From positions 1-37,758 of the forward strand of contig JAHLWH010000019.1 of the NCBI GenBank assembly GCA_019058015.1: a DNA stretch of 37,758 nucleotides, in the 5' to 3' direction. The notes beneath the pieces were generated by a model that had not been told where the DNA came from, did no database searches, and saw only the letters and a program-made list of their open reading frames with translations. This document shows positions 1-9,317 of the stretch, one piece after another. The stretch's first letter is position 1. Each line of letters begins with the position of its first letter. This DNA is from Promethearchaeota archaeon (GTDB lineage Archaea; Asgardarchaeota; Lokiarchaeia; Sigyniarchaeales; SOKP01). A program made the translations under genes and the position numbers.

Positions 1-1
1 T

Positions 2-265
2 AAAAATGAAGATGGGTACTGGCAATTAAAAAATGTGAATAAACATTGCTACTTTTTTGATGAAAAAACCAAATTATGCAGTATTTATGAGTTCCGTCCT
101 GAAGGATGTAGGTATTATCCTTTAATTTATCTTGAAGATATTAAGATGTGCTCTCTTGATACCGATTGTCCAAGATGCGACAAGTTTTATCAGGATTGGA
201 GAGAACGTAGAGTAGCAACACAAAATTTGATGCAATATTTAAAAAATTACAATTTTATTGAATGA
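2..265 (+). CDS. YkgJ-like Cys-cluster (zinc/iron-chelating) protein, 5' truncated
   Basis: The reading frame is open to the left window edge, so the first in-frame GTG (35) is not the real start; the N-terminal part lies outside. The visible 87 residues carry a spaced set of cysteines with the hallmark CxIYxxRPxxCRxYP and a later DCPRC. This matches the C-terminal half of the YkgJ/UPF0153 Cys-cluster family, small cytosolic proteins predicted to bind zinc or an Fe-S cluster. The first CxxxCC motif expected in the family would lie upstream of the window. The biochemical role of the family is not settled. The next gene on the same strand starts about 200 bases downstream, so co-transcription is uncertain. 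Confidence 0.72.
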   Translation, partial: KNEDGYWQLKNVNKHCYFFDEKTKLCSIYEFRPEGCRYYPLIYLEDIKMCSLDTDCPRCDKFYQDWRERRVATQNLMQYLKNYNFIE

Positions 266-468
266 ATGGAAAATGTAATAAAAAACATGAGTTTAATGAA
301 TTTTTTTTAATTCTTATATTATTTTTTTCTTTAAGTTCATGGGGATCCAGATTTTTTTTAACACCAAAACTGTTTGGAATATTTTGAAATCTAATATGAG
401 AATAGATTATACTTTTTTCATAATTATCTTCTGTATTCTAATGGTTTCATTTACTTTTTAATAGATTA

Positions 469-1374
469 ATGATATATGAAGATATGGATGATTCCTTTTA
501 TTTATTAGGAGTTTTATTAGCAATACTAACAGGAGTAGTAAATAATTTTGGAACTGTATTGCAAAAGAAAGTTGTAAATGATCTCCGAGAAGATTCAAAA
601 TTTATGAGGAGTTTGATTAAGAGACCATTATGGCTTCTAGGATTAGTTATGGGGCTAGGTCTCGGTACATCTTTTTTTCTAACAGCTCAAATATTTATTG
701 GACCAGCACTCATCCCAGGTCTCATGGCTTCAGGTTTAATTGTTCTAGCTCTGGGTTCAATTAAAATTGTAGGGGAGAAATTAAAGAGAGAAGAAATAAT
801 AGGAATTATATTGATGATTCTAGGTATATTTTTATTGGGCATTAGCGAATTATCAATTAATATCGCTGAAACAAATTTATTAGAAGTAGGTTTTCTTATT
901 AGAACAATAATTTTCACCATCCTTTTAACTATATTTGCTGCATTTTGCGGAATTTTTCAAAAAAAAAAAGAAAAATATAAAGGAATATTATTAGCAATTT
1001 TTTCAGGTTTTATGTTCGCACTTTCAAATTTTTGGATAAGCCCATTAATGGGTGTTATTTCTCATATTTTTGGAGGCATGTATAACTTAGGTGAACTTAT
1101 ACTATTTATTTCCTCATCGATAATTTTAGTTTTAACTAATATGATTGGTATAATGACAATTCAACAGTCTTTTAGAGTAGATCAAGCAAGTAATATGATT
1201 CCTATTCAACAAGTGCCGATACAAACAACACCGATAATAGTATATTTTTTAGTATTTTTATTAGCTGCTCCTAATGTCTATTCTATTTTTTATTTAATTG
1301 TTGGTGTCATTTTAATTCTTTTTAGTTCATTTTTATTAGGAAAAAAACAAGCTCAATTAGAAGAAATCAAATAA
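469..1374 (+). CDS. NIPA/DMT-superfamily-like multi-pass membrane protein
   Basis: The protein has 301 residues and about nine hydrophobic segments by eye, starting with a helix carrying GVVNNFGTVLQKKVV, then PLWLLG, GPALIPGLMASG, and a C-terminal dibasic tail. This architecture fits the drug/metabolite transporter superfamily. The N-terminal helix followed by QKK resembles the NIPA magnesium-transporter group, but substrate cannot be read from sequence. The loop with SNMIPIQQVPIQ is identical in the paralog at 8170-9063 and probably matters for function. An internal ATG at 484 (MDDSFYLLG) matches the paralog's N-terminus and is an alternative start. No strong ribosome binding site decides between them. 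Confidence 0.6.
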   Translation: MIYEDMDDSFYLLGVLLAILTGVVNNFGTVLQKKVVNDLREDSKFMRSLIKRPLWLLGLVMGLGLGTSFFLTAQIFIGPALIPGLMASGLIVLALGSIKIVGEKLKREEIIGIILMILGIFLLGISELSINIAETNLLEVGFLIRTIIFTILLTIFAAFCGIFQKKKEKYKGILLAIFSGFMFALSNFWISPLMGVISHIFGGMYNLGELILFISSSIILVLTNMIGIMTIQQSFRVDQASNMIPIQQVPIQTTPIIVYFLVFLLAAPNVYSIFYLIVGVILILFSSFLLGKKQAQLEEIK

Positions 1375-1454
1375 AATTATTAAAAGGTTAAGATAATTGG
1401 TAATTAGAATTGAATTGTCTTAGAGTTAAAAAAAAATTTTTTTCTGAATGAAAT

Positions 1455-2252
1455 ATGGCAAAAATGATTTTCTTTCAAGCACATCCAGATGATTTGGAGC
1501 ATAAATGCGGGCATATAATGCATTATCTTGCCACAAAAAGTAATAATAAGTATATTATTAAAATTGCTTCAATGACTAAAGGTGAATTTGGCCTTCCAGG
1601 TGCTCAGTATGATAAGTTTAAAGGCGATTTCCTTGCAAAAGTCAGAATGCGCGAACTATTTAATGCTGAAAGTATTCATGGTATCCCTCCTGAAAATATC
1701 GAATTTTTTGGTTATATAGATGGTTTTGTAAAATTCAATAAAGAATTTATTAAAAAAATTACTGTTTATCTCACACGAGAAAAACCAGATATAATATTTG
1801 CCCCAGAAGCGCTTTACACTTGGTATTATCATATGGATCATGTCAATACTGGTAGAGCAATATTTTATATAATTCACAATAAATTAATTGATTTTACTCC
1901 TATTCTATATTTCTATACTTCATTAAGCCCGAATTTTTTCTTTGGGTTTAAAAAAGAAGATCTTGCATTAACATATCAATTACTTGCATGTCATAAAACG
2001 CAAAATTGGTTACTTAATTATACAACAATTCCTTATAAATTTACGAGTAGATTTGCTGGAAGAAAAATCAGAGGTTGGAAGTACGCAGAACCTTTTCGAC
2101 GTGTTTATTTTAATAAAATCAATTTACAAAAGAATAAACCATCGTTAATAGTGCGAATTTTTACTCATTTTTTTTCCAAACTACCATGGTTCAAGGCAAA
2201 ATATCCTCAAGACATATTGTTAGAACTTAAAAAGAAAAAAGGCAGAAAATAA
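1455..2252 (+). CDS. PIG-L/LmbE-family deacetylase
   Basis: The 265-residue protein opens with the family signature AHPDDLE at residues 9-15 (zinc ligands His, Asp and the catalytic Asp). A downstream HMDHVNTGRA region supplies the third zinc-binding His. PIG-L enzymes hydrolyse N-acetyl groups from amino sugars, such as N-acetylglucosaminyl-lipids, mycothiol precursors or sugar antibiotics. The length is normal for the family, and there is no signal peptide, so it is probably cytosolic. The C-terminal 50 residues are basic and could lie against a membrane. It sits 80 bases after the membrane protein and 62 bases before an SDR, a plausible co-transcribed run. The acyl substrate is unknown. 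Confidence 0.85.
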   Translation: MAKMIFFQAHPDDLEHKCGHIMHYLATKSNNKYIIKIASMTKGEFGLPGAQYDKFKGDFLAKVRMRELFNAESIHGIPPENIEFFGYIDGFVKFNKEFIKKITVYLTREKPDIIFAPEALYTWYYHMDHVNTGRAIFYIIHNKLIDFTPILYFYTSLSPNFFFGFKKEDLALTYQLLACHKTQNWLLNYTTIPYKFTSRFAGRKIRGWKYAEPFRRVYFNKINLQKNKPSLIVRIFTHFFSKLPWFKAKYPQDILLELKKKKGRK

Positions 2253-2314
2253 TGTTATAAAATAAAGAAAAATTTAAGAAAAAAATCAAATCATATTATA
2301 TATAGGTATAAAAA

Positions 2315-3091
2315 ATGAGAGTAAAGGGTAAAATTGTTGTATTGACCGGAGCAGCTTCTGGAATTGGAAGATCTACCGCAATTTTATTTGCTAAAGAAGG
2401 TGCAATACAAGTTCTTTCGGATATAAATGAAGAAGGTTTAAAAAAAACATATGAAATGATAGAAGAAGGTAAAGATAGAACCACTATAATGAAAGTAGAT
2501 GTGAAAAATCCTGAAGAAGTTAAGAACATGATTGATATAACAATAGAAAAACATAGAAGAATAGATGTTTTAATTGTTAATGCAGGTGTAGTACGAGTGG
2601 GACAGGTTGAGACTTTTCCTGATGAAGATTATGATCTATTAATTGATGTTAATCTAAAGGGAACACATTATACATGTAAATACGCAGTTCCTTATTTTAA
2701 AAAACAAAAATCGGGTTCAATAATCACACTAGCTTCTGTTGCGGCTCATATTGGACAAGTTGCACACGCAAATTATTGCTCCACAAAAGCAGGTGTGTTG
2801 GGTTATACTAGAGCTTTAGCTTTGGATTTAGCTCCCTATAATGTTCGAGTTAACAGTGTTTCACCAGGAGCAACCGATACACCTATGTTACAAAGTGATG
2901 TAGCGAAACAAGCTAGAGATAGAGGTGTTACATACGAAGAAATTAAAAAAGAATTTGAACAGGAGGGTGTCATGGGACGGTGGGCAACCCCAGAAGAAAT
3001 AGCTTCAGGTATTCTTTTTTTGGCAACTGAAGAATCTTCCTATATGACAGGGGCTGATATACGCTTAGATGGCGGGTGGACAACTCAGTAA
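2315..3091 (+). CDS. SDR-family NAD(P)-dependent oxidoreductase
   Basis: Classical short-chain dehydrogenase of 258 residues. It has a TGAASGIG cofactor loop (11-18), an acidic Asp36 after the second strand (favours NAD over NADP), NAG at 89-91, and the catalytic tetrad Asn113, Ser141, Tyr154 and Lys158. The PG motif and C-terminal LDGGW are also present. The family oxidises alcohols or reduces ketones, commonly on sugars in clusters like this. It precedes the GH5 glycosidase by 89 bases and is not a close copy of the SDR at 11096-11842. The specific substrate cannot be assigned. Confidence 0.9.
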   Translation: MRVKGKIVVLTGAASGIGRSTAILFAKEGAIQVLSDINEEGLKKTYEMIEEGKDRTTIMKVDVKNPEEVKNMIDITIEKHRRIDVLIVNAGVVRVGQVETFPDEDYDLLIDVNLKGTHYTCKYAVPYFKKQKSGSIITLASVAAHIGQVAHANYCSTKAGVLGYTRALALDLAPYNVRVNSVSPGATDTPMLQSDVAKQARDRGVTYEEIKKEFEQEGVMGRWATPEEIASGILFLATEESSYMTGADIRLDGGWTTQ

Positions 3092-3180
3092 AAATTTTTT
3101 ATTAAAAATTATGAAACACGGTCTTATAGGATCTTACATCTGAAAAACTTTATTTTTAGAACAAAACTAATTAAATTAAA

Positions 3181-5103
3181 ATGGCATTAAAAATTAAAAA
3201 AGAATGGTTTATTGATGAAAAAGGTCGAATAGTATTATTGAGAGGAGTGAATTTAGGAGGGAGTTCAAAAGTTCCTGTGACTCCTAATGGAGCAACTCAT
3301 ATCAAAACAGATTTTAGTGATTATAGGGATGTTTCTTTTGTAGGTCATCCTTTTCCAATAAAGGAAGCAGATGAACATTATAAACGATTAAAACATTGGG
3401 GTTTCAATTGCTTGAGATTTCTAGTAACTTGGGAAGCAATCGAACACCAAGGGCCTAAGCAATACGATAAAGAATATTTAGATTATGTTGAAGAGTTATT
3501 AAAAATTGCTGAGAGCTATGGGTTTTATACATACATTGATCCACACCAAGATGTTTGGAGCAGAATGACGGGTGGAGATGGAGCCCCTAGCTGGACTTTT
3601 GAAAAGGTCGGTTTAGATTATACGAAGTTTGACGCTTCTGAGGCTGCTTTTATAATGCAATATCGATATGATCCTGAAGATCCGAAAAAATACCCTCCAA
3701 TGTATTGGGTTGGGAATACTTATAGATTTGCAAACGGATCGATGTGGACACTTTTCTTTGGTGGAAACGATTTTGCGCCATCGTTAAAAATAGAAGGTGT
3801 TAATGTTCAAGATTACTTGCAAAATCACTTTTTTGACGCAATTAAACAAGTAGCGTTAAGAGTAAAAGATAATCCCTATGTAATTGGATTTGAAACGTTA
3901 AATGAACCTAATGAAGGATGGATAGGGAAATATGTTGATGGAAGCGAATGGAAGGGCATTTCTGAAGTATTAGGATATGCATTTACCCCAAAAAATGCAA
4001 TGCTTACGGGAGCAGGATATCCTAGAACAGTTGGTTATAGAGAAGTTAAAAGATTTGGCGTTAAAGAAACCAGAAGAGACGAATTAAATAGAGACAAAAA
4101 TTCATGTTGGTTGGAAGGGTTAGAGGATATTTGGAAAAAGGAGGGTGTTTGGGATTTAGACGATAATGGCAATCCAATTGTTTTAAATAACGATTACTTT
4201 GTAATTAAGAACGGGAAAAAGATCGATTTCTGTCACGACTATTTATCTCCTTTTATAAAGAGATATACTGAAGCTGTCCGAAGTGTTATCACTAATGCAA
4301 TAATTTTTTTTGAGTGTTCATCGGAAAGTATGATGAAAGGGGAACCTTTACATTTAGATTTACCGAATAATATTGTGAATGCTGCACATTGGTATGATGT
4401 GGCTACGATAGGTACAAAACGAGCAATGATCAAGGCAAATTTCAATATCATCACGGGAAAACCAGTCGTTGGAAAAAAAAATGTCCAAAATATGTTTAAT
4501 TCACAACTTGAAAACATTAGAAGTTTCTCTAAATCGATACATGGAGGAATTCCAACTTTAATAGGAGAATTTGGGCTAACTTATGATATCAATAAAAAAG
4601 AAGCGTATGAAATATTTAAAACCGAGCCAAATCAAGCTTGGAAAACTCATGTAAAAGCACTTAATTTGTATTACAACGCTTTGGATATTAACCTCTTAAG
4701 TTCTACTCAATGGAATTATACTGCTGATAATAATAACGTGTGGGGAGACTTATGGAACTTGGAGGATTTATCAATCTTTAGCAAGGATCAACAGATCGAT
4801 CCAGCTGATATAAATAGCGGAGGAAGGGCAATTAATGGTTTCTGTCGTCCACATTTCATTCGTTGTGCTGGTATTCCATTAAAAATGGAGTTTAACATTA
4901 AGGATGGAACATTTAATTTTGAATTTGATGGAAAAACTTCAATTCAGGCGCCAACAATTATTTATATTCCAAAAATTCATTATCCGAATGGCTATGAAAT
5001 AAATGTTTCTGAAGGAGAAATTAAGAAAGAAGAAGATATACAATTAGTTTTGGTAAAAATAAAAGAGGATGGAGTTCATACCATAAATATTACAAGAATT
5101 TAA
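3181..5103 (+). CDS. GH5-like glycoside hydrolase with C-terminal beta domain
   Basis: The 640-residue protein begins with the clan-A opening RGVNLGG (21-27). It has the acid/base glutamate in FETLNEPNEGW (Glu242), a substrate-site HWYD (402-405) and the nucleophile in IGEFGLTYD (Glu463). This is the retaining GH5 layout, closest in feel to the endoglycosylceramidase-related members, which also carry a C-terminal beta-sandwich; residues about 565-640 look like that domain. No signal peptide or membrane anchor is visible, so it probably acts inside the cell on imported oligosaccharides or glycolipids. The flanking SDR and Gfo/Idh/MocA genes support a sugar-degradation role. The exact substrate is unknown. 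Confidence 0.82.
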   Translation: MALKIKKEWFIDEKGRIVLLRGVNLGGSSKVPVTPNGATHIKTDFSDYRDVSFVGHPFPIKEADEHYKRLKHWGFNCLRFLVTWEAIEHQGPKQYDKEYLDYVEELLKIAESYGFYTYIDPHQDVWSRMTGGDGAPSWTFEKVGLDYTKFDASEAAFIMQYRYDPEDPKKYPPMYWVGNTYRFANGSMWTLFFGGNDFAPSLKIEGVNVQDYLQNHFFDAIKQVALRVKDNPYVIGFETLNEPNEGWIGKYVDGSEWKGISEVLGYAFTPKNAMLTGAGYPRTVGYREVKRFGVKETRRDELNRDKNSCWLEGLEDIWKKEGVWDLDDNGNPIVLNNDYFVIKNGKKIDFCHDYLSPFIKRYTEAVRSVITNAIIFFECSSESMMKGEPLHLDLPNNIVNAAHWYDVATIGTKRAMIKANFNIITGKPVVGKKNVQNMFNSQLENIRSFSKSIHGGIPTLIGEFGLTYDINKKEAYEIFKTEPNQAWKTHVKALNLYYNALDINLLSSTQWNYTADNNNVWGDLWNLEDLSIFSKDQQIDPADINSGGRAINGFCRPHFIRCAGIPLKMEFNIKDGTFNFEFDGKTSIQAPTIIYIPKIHYPNGYEINVSEGEIKKEEDIQLVLVKIKEDGVHTINITRI

Positions 5104-5196
5104 TAAATATTTTTTTCCTTATTATTGTTATTATTATTATTTTAACTAGTTAATTTGGATTAATTTATAATAAAAAAAAATGCAAAAATAAAATAA
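5104..5196. terminator. Convergent intergenic with T-runs for both strands
   Basis: The GH5 gene (+) and the Gfo/Idh/MocA gene (-) end toward each other here. A T6 run follows the GH5 stop at about 5111-5116. A nine-A run at about 5172-5180 reads as T9 on the minus strand just after the other stop. Short T-tracts without hairpins are the usual archaeal termination signal, so the gap probably stops both transcripts. It also holds a short interrupted TTA microsatellite at about 5119-5142. Confidence 0.45.
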
Positions 5197-6330
5197 TTAT
5201 TCCCATTTCAAATTTCCATAATTTTTTTGCATTACCTCTTCTAAACCATCTAAAATGCTTTTTGTACCCATGGTTTTATAAGTTTTCATTAATTCATCCA
5301 TCGTTGTGATGGTCCCTTTTTTAGCAGAAAGATAAGAAAGAAGTACTACAGCAACACCTTGTTTTGCTTGTTCGGGAGTAAATTCTGGCTCCTTATCTTC
5401 TAGAATGCATTCGGCAAAATAAGCATCTTCATGTCCCATGGATATTTTATAATATTTTGGAAATGAACCGTGTTCAATTGAGGGGCTATAAAACTCTCCC
5501 TTTTTTTCTGCATCTGGATGTGAAGAAAGAATTTGAACGGGTTTTTCCCAGGAATGATCTTCAAGAATAGTACCTTTGGTTCCATGCAACTCCGTTCTAT
5601 TGGTGGGAGGATGAACTGTATTAGAAGAAATATCAACAGTTATTATAGCTCCACTTTTATATCGTAAGAGAACAATTGCAGTATCTTCTCCTTTATTAGG
5701 GGGAGAATTCATAGTTTTTCCCAGCCAGCATTGTGCAGAATCGACCTCTCCAAGAAACCAATTTAACATGGTAAATTTATGAACTCCTTGATCAGCAACA
5801 ACCCCACCACCTCCCCTATCATAAGTAAATGACCAAGAATCTGGATTGAGAAATTGATCAGGGCTAACATAGGCACCCTCATAAGTTCGACCAAGAAAAA
5901 CATCTCCAATAAAACCGCAATCTATAGCATCCTTTATAAATTGATGGGCAGGAAGAAAGCGATGATTTTCTGCAATCATGAATTTCACGTTTGCTTTTTT
6001 AGTTGCTGCTATCATTTCATCGCATTCTTCAAGCGTGGTTGCCATCGGTTTTTCGCAAATAACGTGTTTCCCTGATTCAGCTGCAGCAACAACCATATCT
6101 TTATGAAGATAATGAGGGACCATGATGAGTACAGCATCAATATCGCTCTTAAAAAAATTATCTAAATTTAAATAAGTCTCTAGTTTAGAATATTTGGTAA
6201 CACTGTTTAGTTTTTTCTCGTCGATATCATATGCAGTAACGAACTTTATTTTCGAATTATTTTTGGAGCCAAGCTTATGAAAACGCCATACCGCCCCCGT
6301 CCCAATTATACCAAATTTAACAAAATCCAT
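5197..6330 (-). CDS. Gfo/Idh/MocA-family oxidoreductase (copy 1)
   Basis: The 377-residue protein has an N-terminal Rossmann domain with a glycine loop (about residues 8-12), Asp35 after the second strand and the family signature EKP at 93-95, whose Lys is catalytic. The C-terminal alpha/beta substrate domain is present. Family members are NAD(P)-dependent sugar or inositol dehydrogenases. It starts at an ATG preceded by AGAGGT. The paralog at 9896-11020 shares its MDFVK N-terminus and the EFTPEQA region near the C-terminus. It lies 102 bases downstream of the M24 peptidase gene on the same strand. Confidence 0.9.
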   Translation of the reverse strand: MDFVKFGIIGTGAVWRFHKLGSKNNSKIKFVTAYDIDEKKLNSVTKYSKLETYLNLDNFFKSDIDAVLIMVPHYLHKDMVVAAAESGKHVICEKPMATTLEECDEMIAATKKANVKFMIAENHRFLPAHQFIKDAIDCGFIGDVFLGRTYEGAYVSPDQFLNPDSWSFTYDRGGGGVVADQGVHKFTMLNWFLGEVDSAQCWLGKTMNSPPNKGEDTAIVLLRYKSGAIITVDISSNTVHPPTNRTELHGTKGTILEDHSWEKPVQILSSHPDAEKKGEFYSPSIEHGSFPKYYKISMGHEDAYFAECILEDKEPEFTPEQAKQGVAVVLLSYLSAKKGTITTMDELMKTYKTMGTKSILDGLEEVMQKNYGNLKWE

Positions 6331-6432
6331 AAAATCATACCTCTAACATTTTATAATTTCGTGAATGAATTTCTTAAGTTTTTGCACGAATATTAGAAAT
6401 AAATAAATATTATTCTCATTTTTTATTCGACT

Positions 6433-7557
6433 TTATTTAACAAAAATGTTTTTATCTAAACTTGAAAGCCTTTCACAACCAGATTTGGTAATCCTATAGC
6501 AATCTTCTACCCCAATCAAACCCTGATTTTTGAAATTTTGCCAAATTTCAATATCAAGAACCATATTCTCTTCAAACGGAATATCAAGGGTCTTCATTGG
6601 ACTGAACAAATGAGTTTCCTCACATTCTAATCCAATGCTATGACCTGTAATGAAACACCTTCCTCGCCTTGCAAGAGATTTATGATAATTTTTAGCATTA
6701 TTGTATAATTCTTTCATGTTTAAACCAGGTTTAATGTTCTTTACGCAATATTCTTGTACCTTAATTATTCGATCCATAACTTCTTCAGCACCATCAGGTA
6801 TTTCTCCTATTACTAGTTCCCTACTAACATCTGATACATATCCTTTCCAAATGGTTCCAATATCAAATCTATTAAGATCCCCGGATTTCATGGTGGTTCC
6901 TATTCCTGGTGCTTCGGGATCAGAGGGTCCCAAGTTCATTGTAAGATGATCCCATCCTTCTGCACCTTCATCAACTATAGTTCTTCTAGCGATTTGTAAT
7001 AATTCATTATCTGTTATTCCTTCATGAGCCGCATCAATCATGGCTTTTATTGCCTTTTCAGAAATTTCCGTAGACTTTCTTATGCGTTTCACTTCCTCTT
7101 CTGATTTAATTAACCGCATGTCCAAAAAAGCTTGATCGCCATTAGCAAAGGTCGCATTTGGAAATTTATTTCTTAAATATTCAGATTGATAAGAGGGCAT
7201 TAGAGATTCATATCCGATATTTTTTTCTGATAACCCCCATTTTTCAATTCTATCTGATACTTCTACCATTGCTGCTTTAGGAGACCCAATTCCACTTACA
7301 TCCTTAACCCAAGAAAATTTATCTACACTACTGTATGTAATCCAAGTTATTAAACTTTCCTCTCCATCCCTCCGTACTAAAGATAAACTTGGATATTGAT
7401 TATATAAGACATATAAAATAGGATTGGGAGCCACATGTAACGTTGGTAAGCCAGTTGTATAAAATACATTTACCGGAATAGAAGCAACCAACACATCAAT
7501 ATCATGTTTTTCCAAAATGTTGCGCGCTTTTTCTTTACTAAAACCAATTGGTTCCAT
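6433..7557 (-). CDS. M24-family (Xaa-Pro dipeptidase/creatinase-like) metallohydrolase
   Basis: The 374-residue protein has an N-terminal creatinase-like domain (about 1-145) and a C-terminal pita-bread domain. All five dinuclear metal ligands of active M24 peptidases can be placed: Asp232, Asp243, His306, Glu337 and Glu351. It should therefore be an active metal-dependent hydrolase, probably a proline dipeptidase or aminopeptidase, with an amidohydrolase-like creatinase role as the alternative. It is cytosolic, without a signal sequence. A second, broken copy of its 3' end lies at about 9723-9863 on the opposite strand, which shows the locus has been duplicated and rearranged. Confidence 0.88.
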   Translation of the reverse strand: MEPIGFSKEKARNILEKHDIDVLVASIPVNVFYTTGLPTLHVAPNPILYVLYNQYPSLSLVRRDGEESLITWITYSSVDKFSWVKDVSGIGSPKAAMVEVSDRIEKWGLSEKNIGYESLMPSYQSEYLRNKFPNATFANGDQAFLDMRLIKSEEEVKRIRKSTEISEKAIKAMIDAAHEGITDNELLQIARRTIVDEGAEGWDHLTMNLGPSDPEAPGIGTTMKSGDLNRFDIGTIWKGYVSDVSRELVIGEIPDGAEEVMDRIIKVQEYCVKNIKPGLNMKELYNNAKNYHKSLARRGRCFITGHSIGLECEETHLFSPMKTLDIPFEENMVLDIEIWQNFKNQGLIGVEDCYRITKSGCERLSSLDKNIFVK

Positions 7558-7646
7558 TTTATATCAAATCATTAATTATTAATTTAGTTGTAATTTTCAA
7601 AATCTTTTTCAATTAAAGAAAAAAAATAAATAGAAGCTTAAAATTT

Positions 7647-7988
7647 CTAATCTATATCCATAAATATCTCTAATTTTTGTAGACTTCCCATATCTCCTTT
7701 GGTTTTAAGTTCTCCCTCCATAAATGCTTCCATTGGATCTTCTTCTCCAGTGGCAATACCAATAAAGACATCTGAGTTAACTTCTAAACCCATTACTGCA
7801 TTTTCGTCAAAACCATCCTCTATTCTTGCTTTTTTATTCTCAAAAATCATTTTTAGTTTATAATCAATATCAGGAAATTCGAATTGCATTATTTTATTAA
7901 ATCCCTCAAATTCATCTGCGATTTCTGGATCGTCTAACATTTTGACCCATCTATTTAGAGCATCTTTAATTTCTTCGGCAGTAGCCAT
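7647..7988 (-). CDS. SCP2 sterol-binding-domain protein
   Basis: This 113-residue protein consists of a single SCP2-type lipid-binding fold, with an N-terminal helix, the repeated GFDENAVMGLEV and GIATGEED strands, and the closing segment GELKTKGDMGSLQKL typical of the family. Such proteins bind fatty-acyl or other hydrophobic ligands in the cytosol. I place the start at the ATG at 7988 because AAAGGTG lies about 6 bases upstream; an in-frame GTG at 7997 overlaps that ribosome binding site. It is 89 bases upstream of the M24 gene on the same strand. A lipid-handling link to the FATP-like synthetase at 19500 is conceivable but not shown. Confidence 0.8.
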   Translation of the reverse strand: MATAEEIKDALNRWVKMLDDPEIADEFEGFNKIMQFEFPDIDYKLKMIFENKKARIEDGFDENAVMGLEVNSDVFIGIATGEEDPMEAFMEGELKTKGDMGSLQKLEIFMDID

Positions 7989-8169
7989 TAAATACACCTT
8001 TCAATTATTTTTTTAATTACATTTTTATCTTTTTTTATTAAAACTTTTATTTTTAATTAAGAAATGTTTTGTTTTTGTAATTTATATAATTTTTTATACA
8101 TATTTTGTGGATTTAGCAATTCCTTAACGATGTTTTCAAATTTTTTTGCATCTATTAGATTTTCCCTTA

Positions 8170-9063
8170 TTATTTTATTGCTTCTAATTGCGCTTGCCTT
8201 TTTGCTAGTAAAAACGAACTTATTATGATAATAATAACACCAACACTCATGTAGATAATAGAAAGGAAGCTAGGAGGAGTTAACATAAATACTATAAAGT
8301 AAAATAATACTGGCGTCACTTGTATGGGAACTTGTTGAATCGGAATCATGTTTGATGCCTGAGCAACTTGAAAAGCTTGCGTAATTTTCATGATTCCAAT
8401 AATACTACCTACAATTAAAATTGCTACACAACAAAGAAATAAAATAAGTTCTCCTAAACTAGAAGTACCTCCGAAGACATGAGCGATGACGCCCATCAAT
8501 GGTGCAATCCAGAAGTTCGTGAGTGAAAATTGGAATCCTGAAGAAATAGCTAATAAAATCCCTTTAAACTTTTTACTTTTTCTTTGAAGAATTTCACATA
8601 AACCGGATCCTATAAATAAAACTACTGTAAAAATAGCCATTCTAAAAACAAGAGCTATTTCTAATAAATCTATATTAGAGATATCAATTGACAATTCACT
8701 AATACCGAGTAAGAAAATCGCAAGTATCATTAATAATATTCCCGTTATTTCTTCTTTTTTTAAGGTTTCACTAACAATTTTGACAGACCCGATAGCAAGA
8801 AAAATTAAACCAAAAGCCATTAATCCCGGAATTAATGCTGGACCAATATATAACTGAGCCAACATGAAAAATATTGATCCTATTGCTAGTTCCATCAATA
8901 AACCCATTATCCAAAGCGGTTTTTTCACTAAATTACGGAAAAATTTCTCCTCCTCTGCAACAACTTCATTAACTACTTTTTTCTGGAAAACTAACCCGAT
9001 ATTATTCACGCTTCCCGAAGTAATTGCTAGGAAGACCCCAAGCCAATATAAAGAAGCATCCAT
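8170..9063 (-). CDS. NIPA/DMT-superfamily-like membrane protein (paralog)
   Basis: The 297-residue protein has about nine hydrophobic helices and aligns end to end with the protein at 469-1374. Shared blocks include KKPLW/KRPLW, GPALIPGLMA, IFLLGISELSI, the identical SNMIPIQQVPIQ loop, and the QAQLEEIK/QAQLEAIK tail. Sequence shows a membrane permease-like protein but no substrate. The two copies lie about 7 kb apart in opposite orientations, on either side of the GH5, Gfo1 and M24 genes. The start ATG lacks a strong ribosome binding site, and no other in-frame ATG, GTG or TTG is available just upstream. Confidence 0.6.
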   Translation of the reverse strand: MDASLYWLGVFLAITSGSVNNIGLVFQKKVVNEVVAEEEKFFRNLVKKPLWIMGLLMELAIGSIFFMLAQLYIGPALIPGLMAFGLIFLAIGSVKIVSETLKKEEITGILLMILAIFLLGISELSIDISNIDLLEIALVFRMAIFTVVLFIGSGLCEILQRKSKKFKGILLAISSGFQFSLTNFWIAPLMGVIAHVFGGTSSLGELILFLCCVAILIVGSIIGIMKITQAFQVAQASNMIPIQQVPIQVTPVLFYFIVFMLTPPSFLSIIYMSVGVIIIIISSFLLAKRQAQLEAIK

Positions 9064-9317
9064 TTCTTTCAGCTCATCTATTTTTTCTTTTTTATAAAAT
9101 ATATAATCATTAATTGGTTTAATCAGTTAATAAATCTTTTTTCGAAAAAGTCGAATTGTTCGTAATAATTTATGCATGGGAAAAAAAAAGCTGTTAAAGT
9201 TAATTTAAATTTTACTTCTTCTTTTAGCAATTTAACTAAAATATGTTATAAAATTAATCCTCTACCTCAATAAATCTAAAAACTTTTGAAAATCTTCAAT
9301 CTATGTATTATATCTAT

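Noticed and set aside
5119-5142. Interrupted TTA repeat
   Set aside because: Short microsatellite in an intergenic T-rich tract; no sign of function beyond possible termination.
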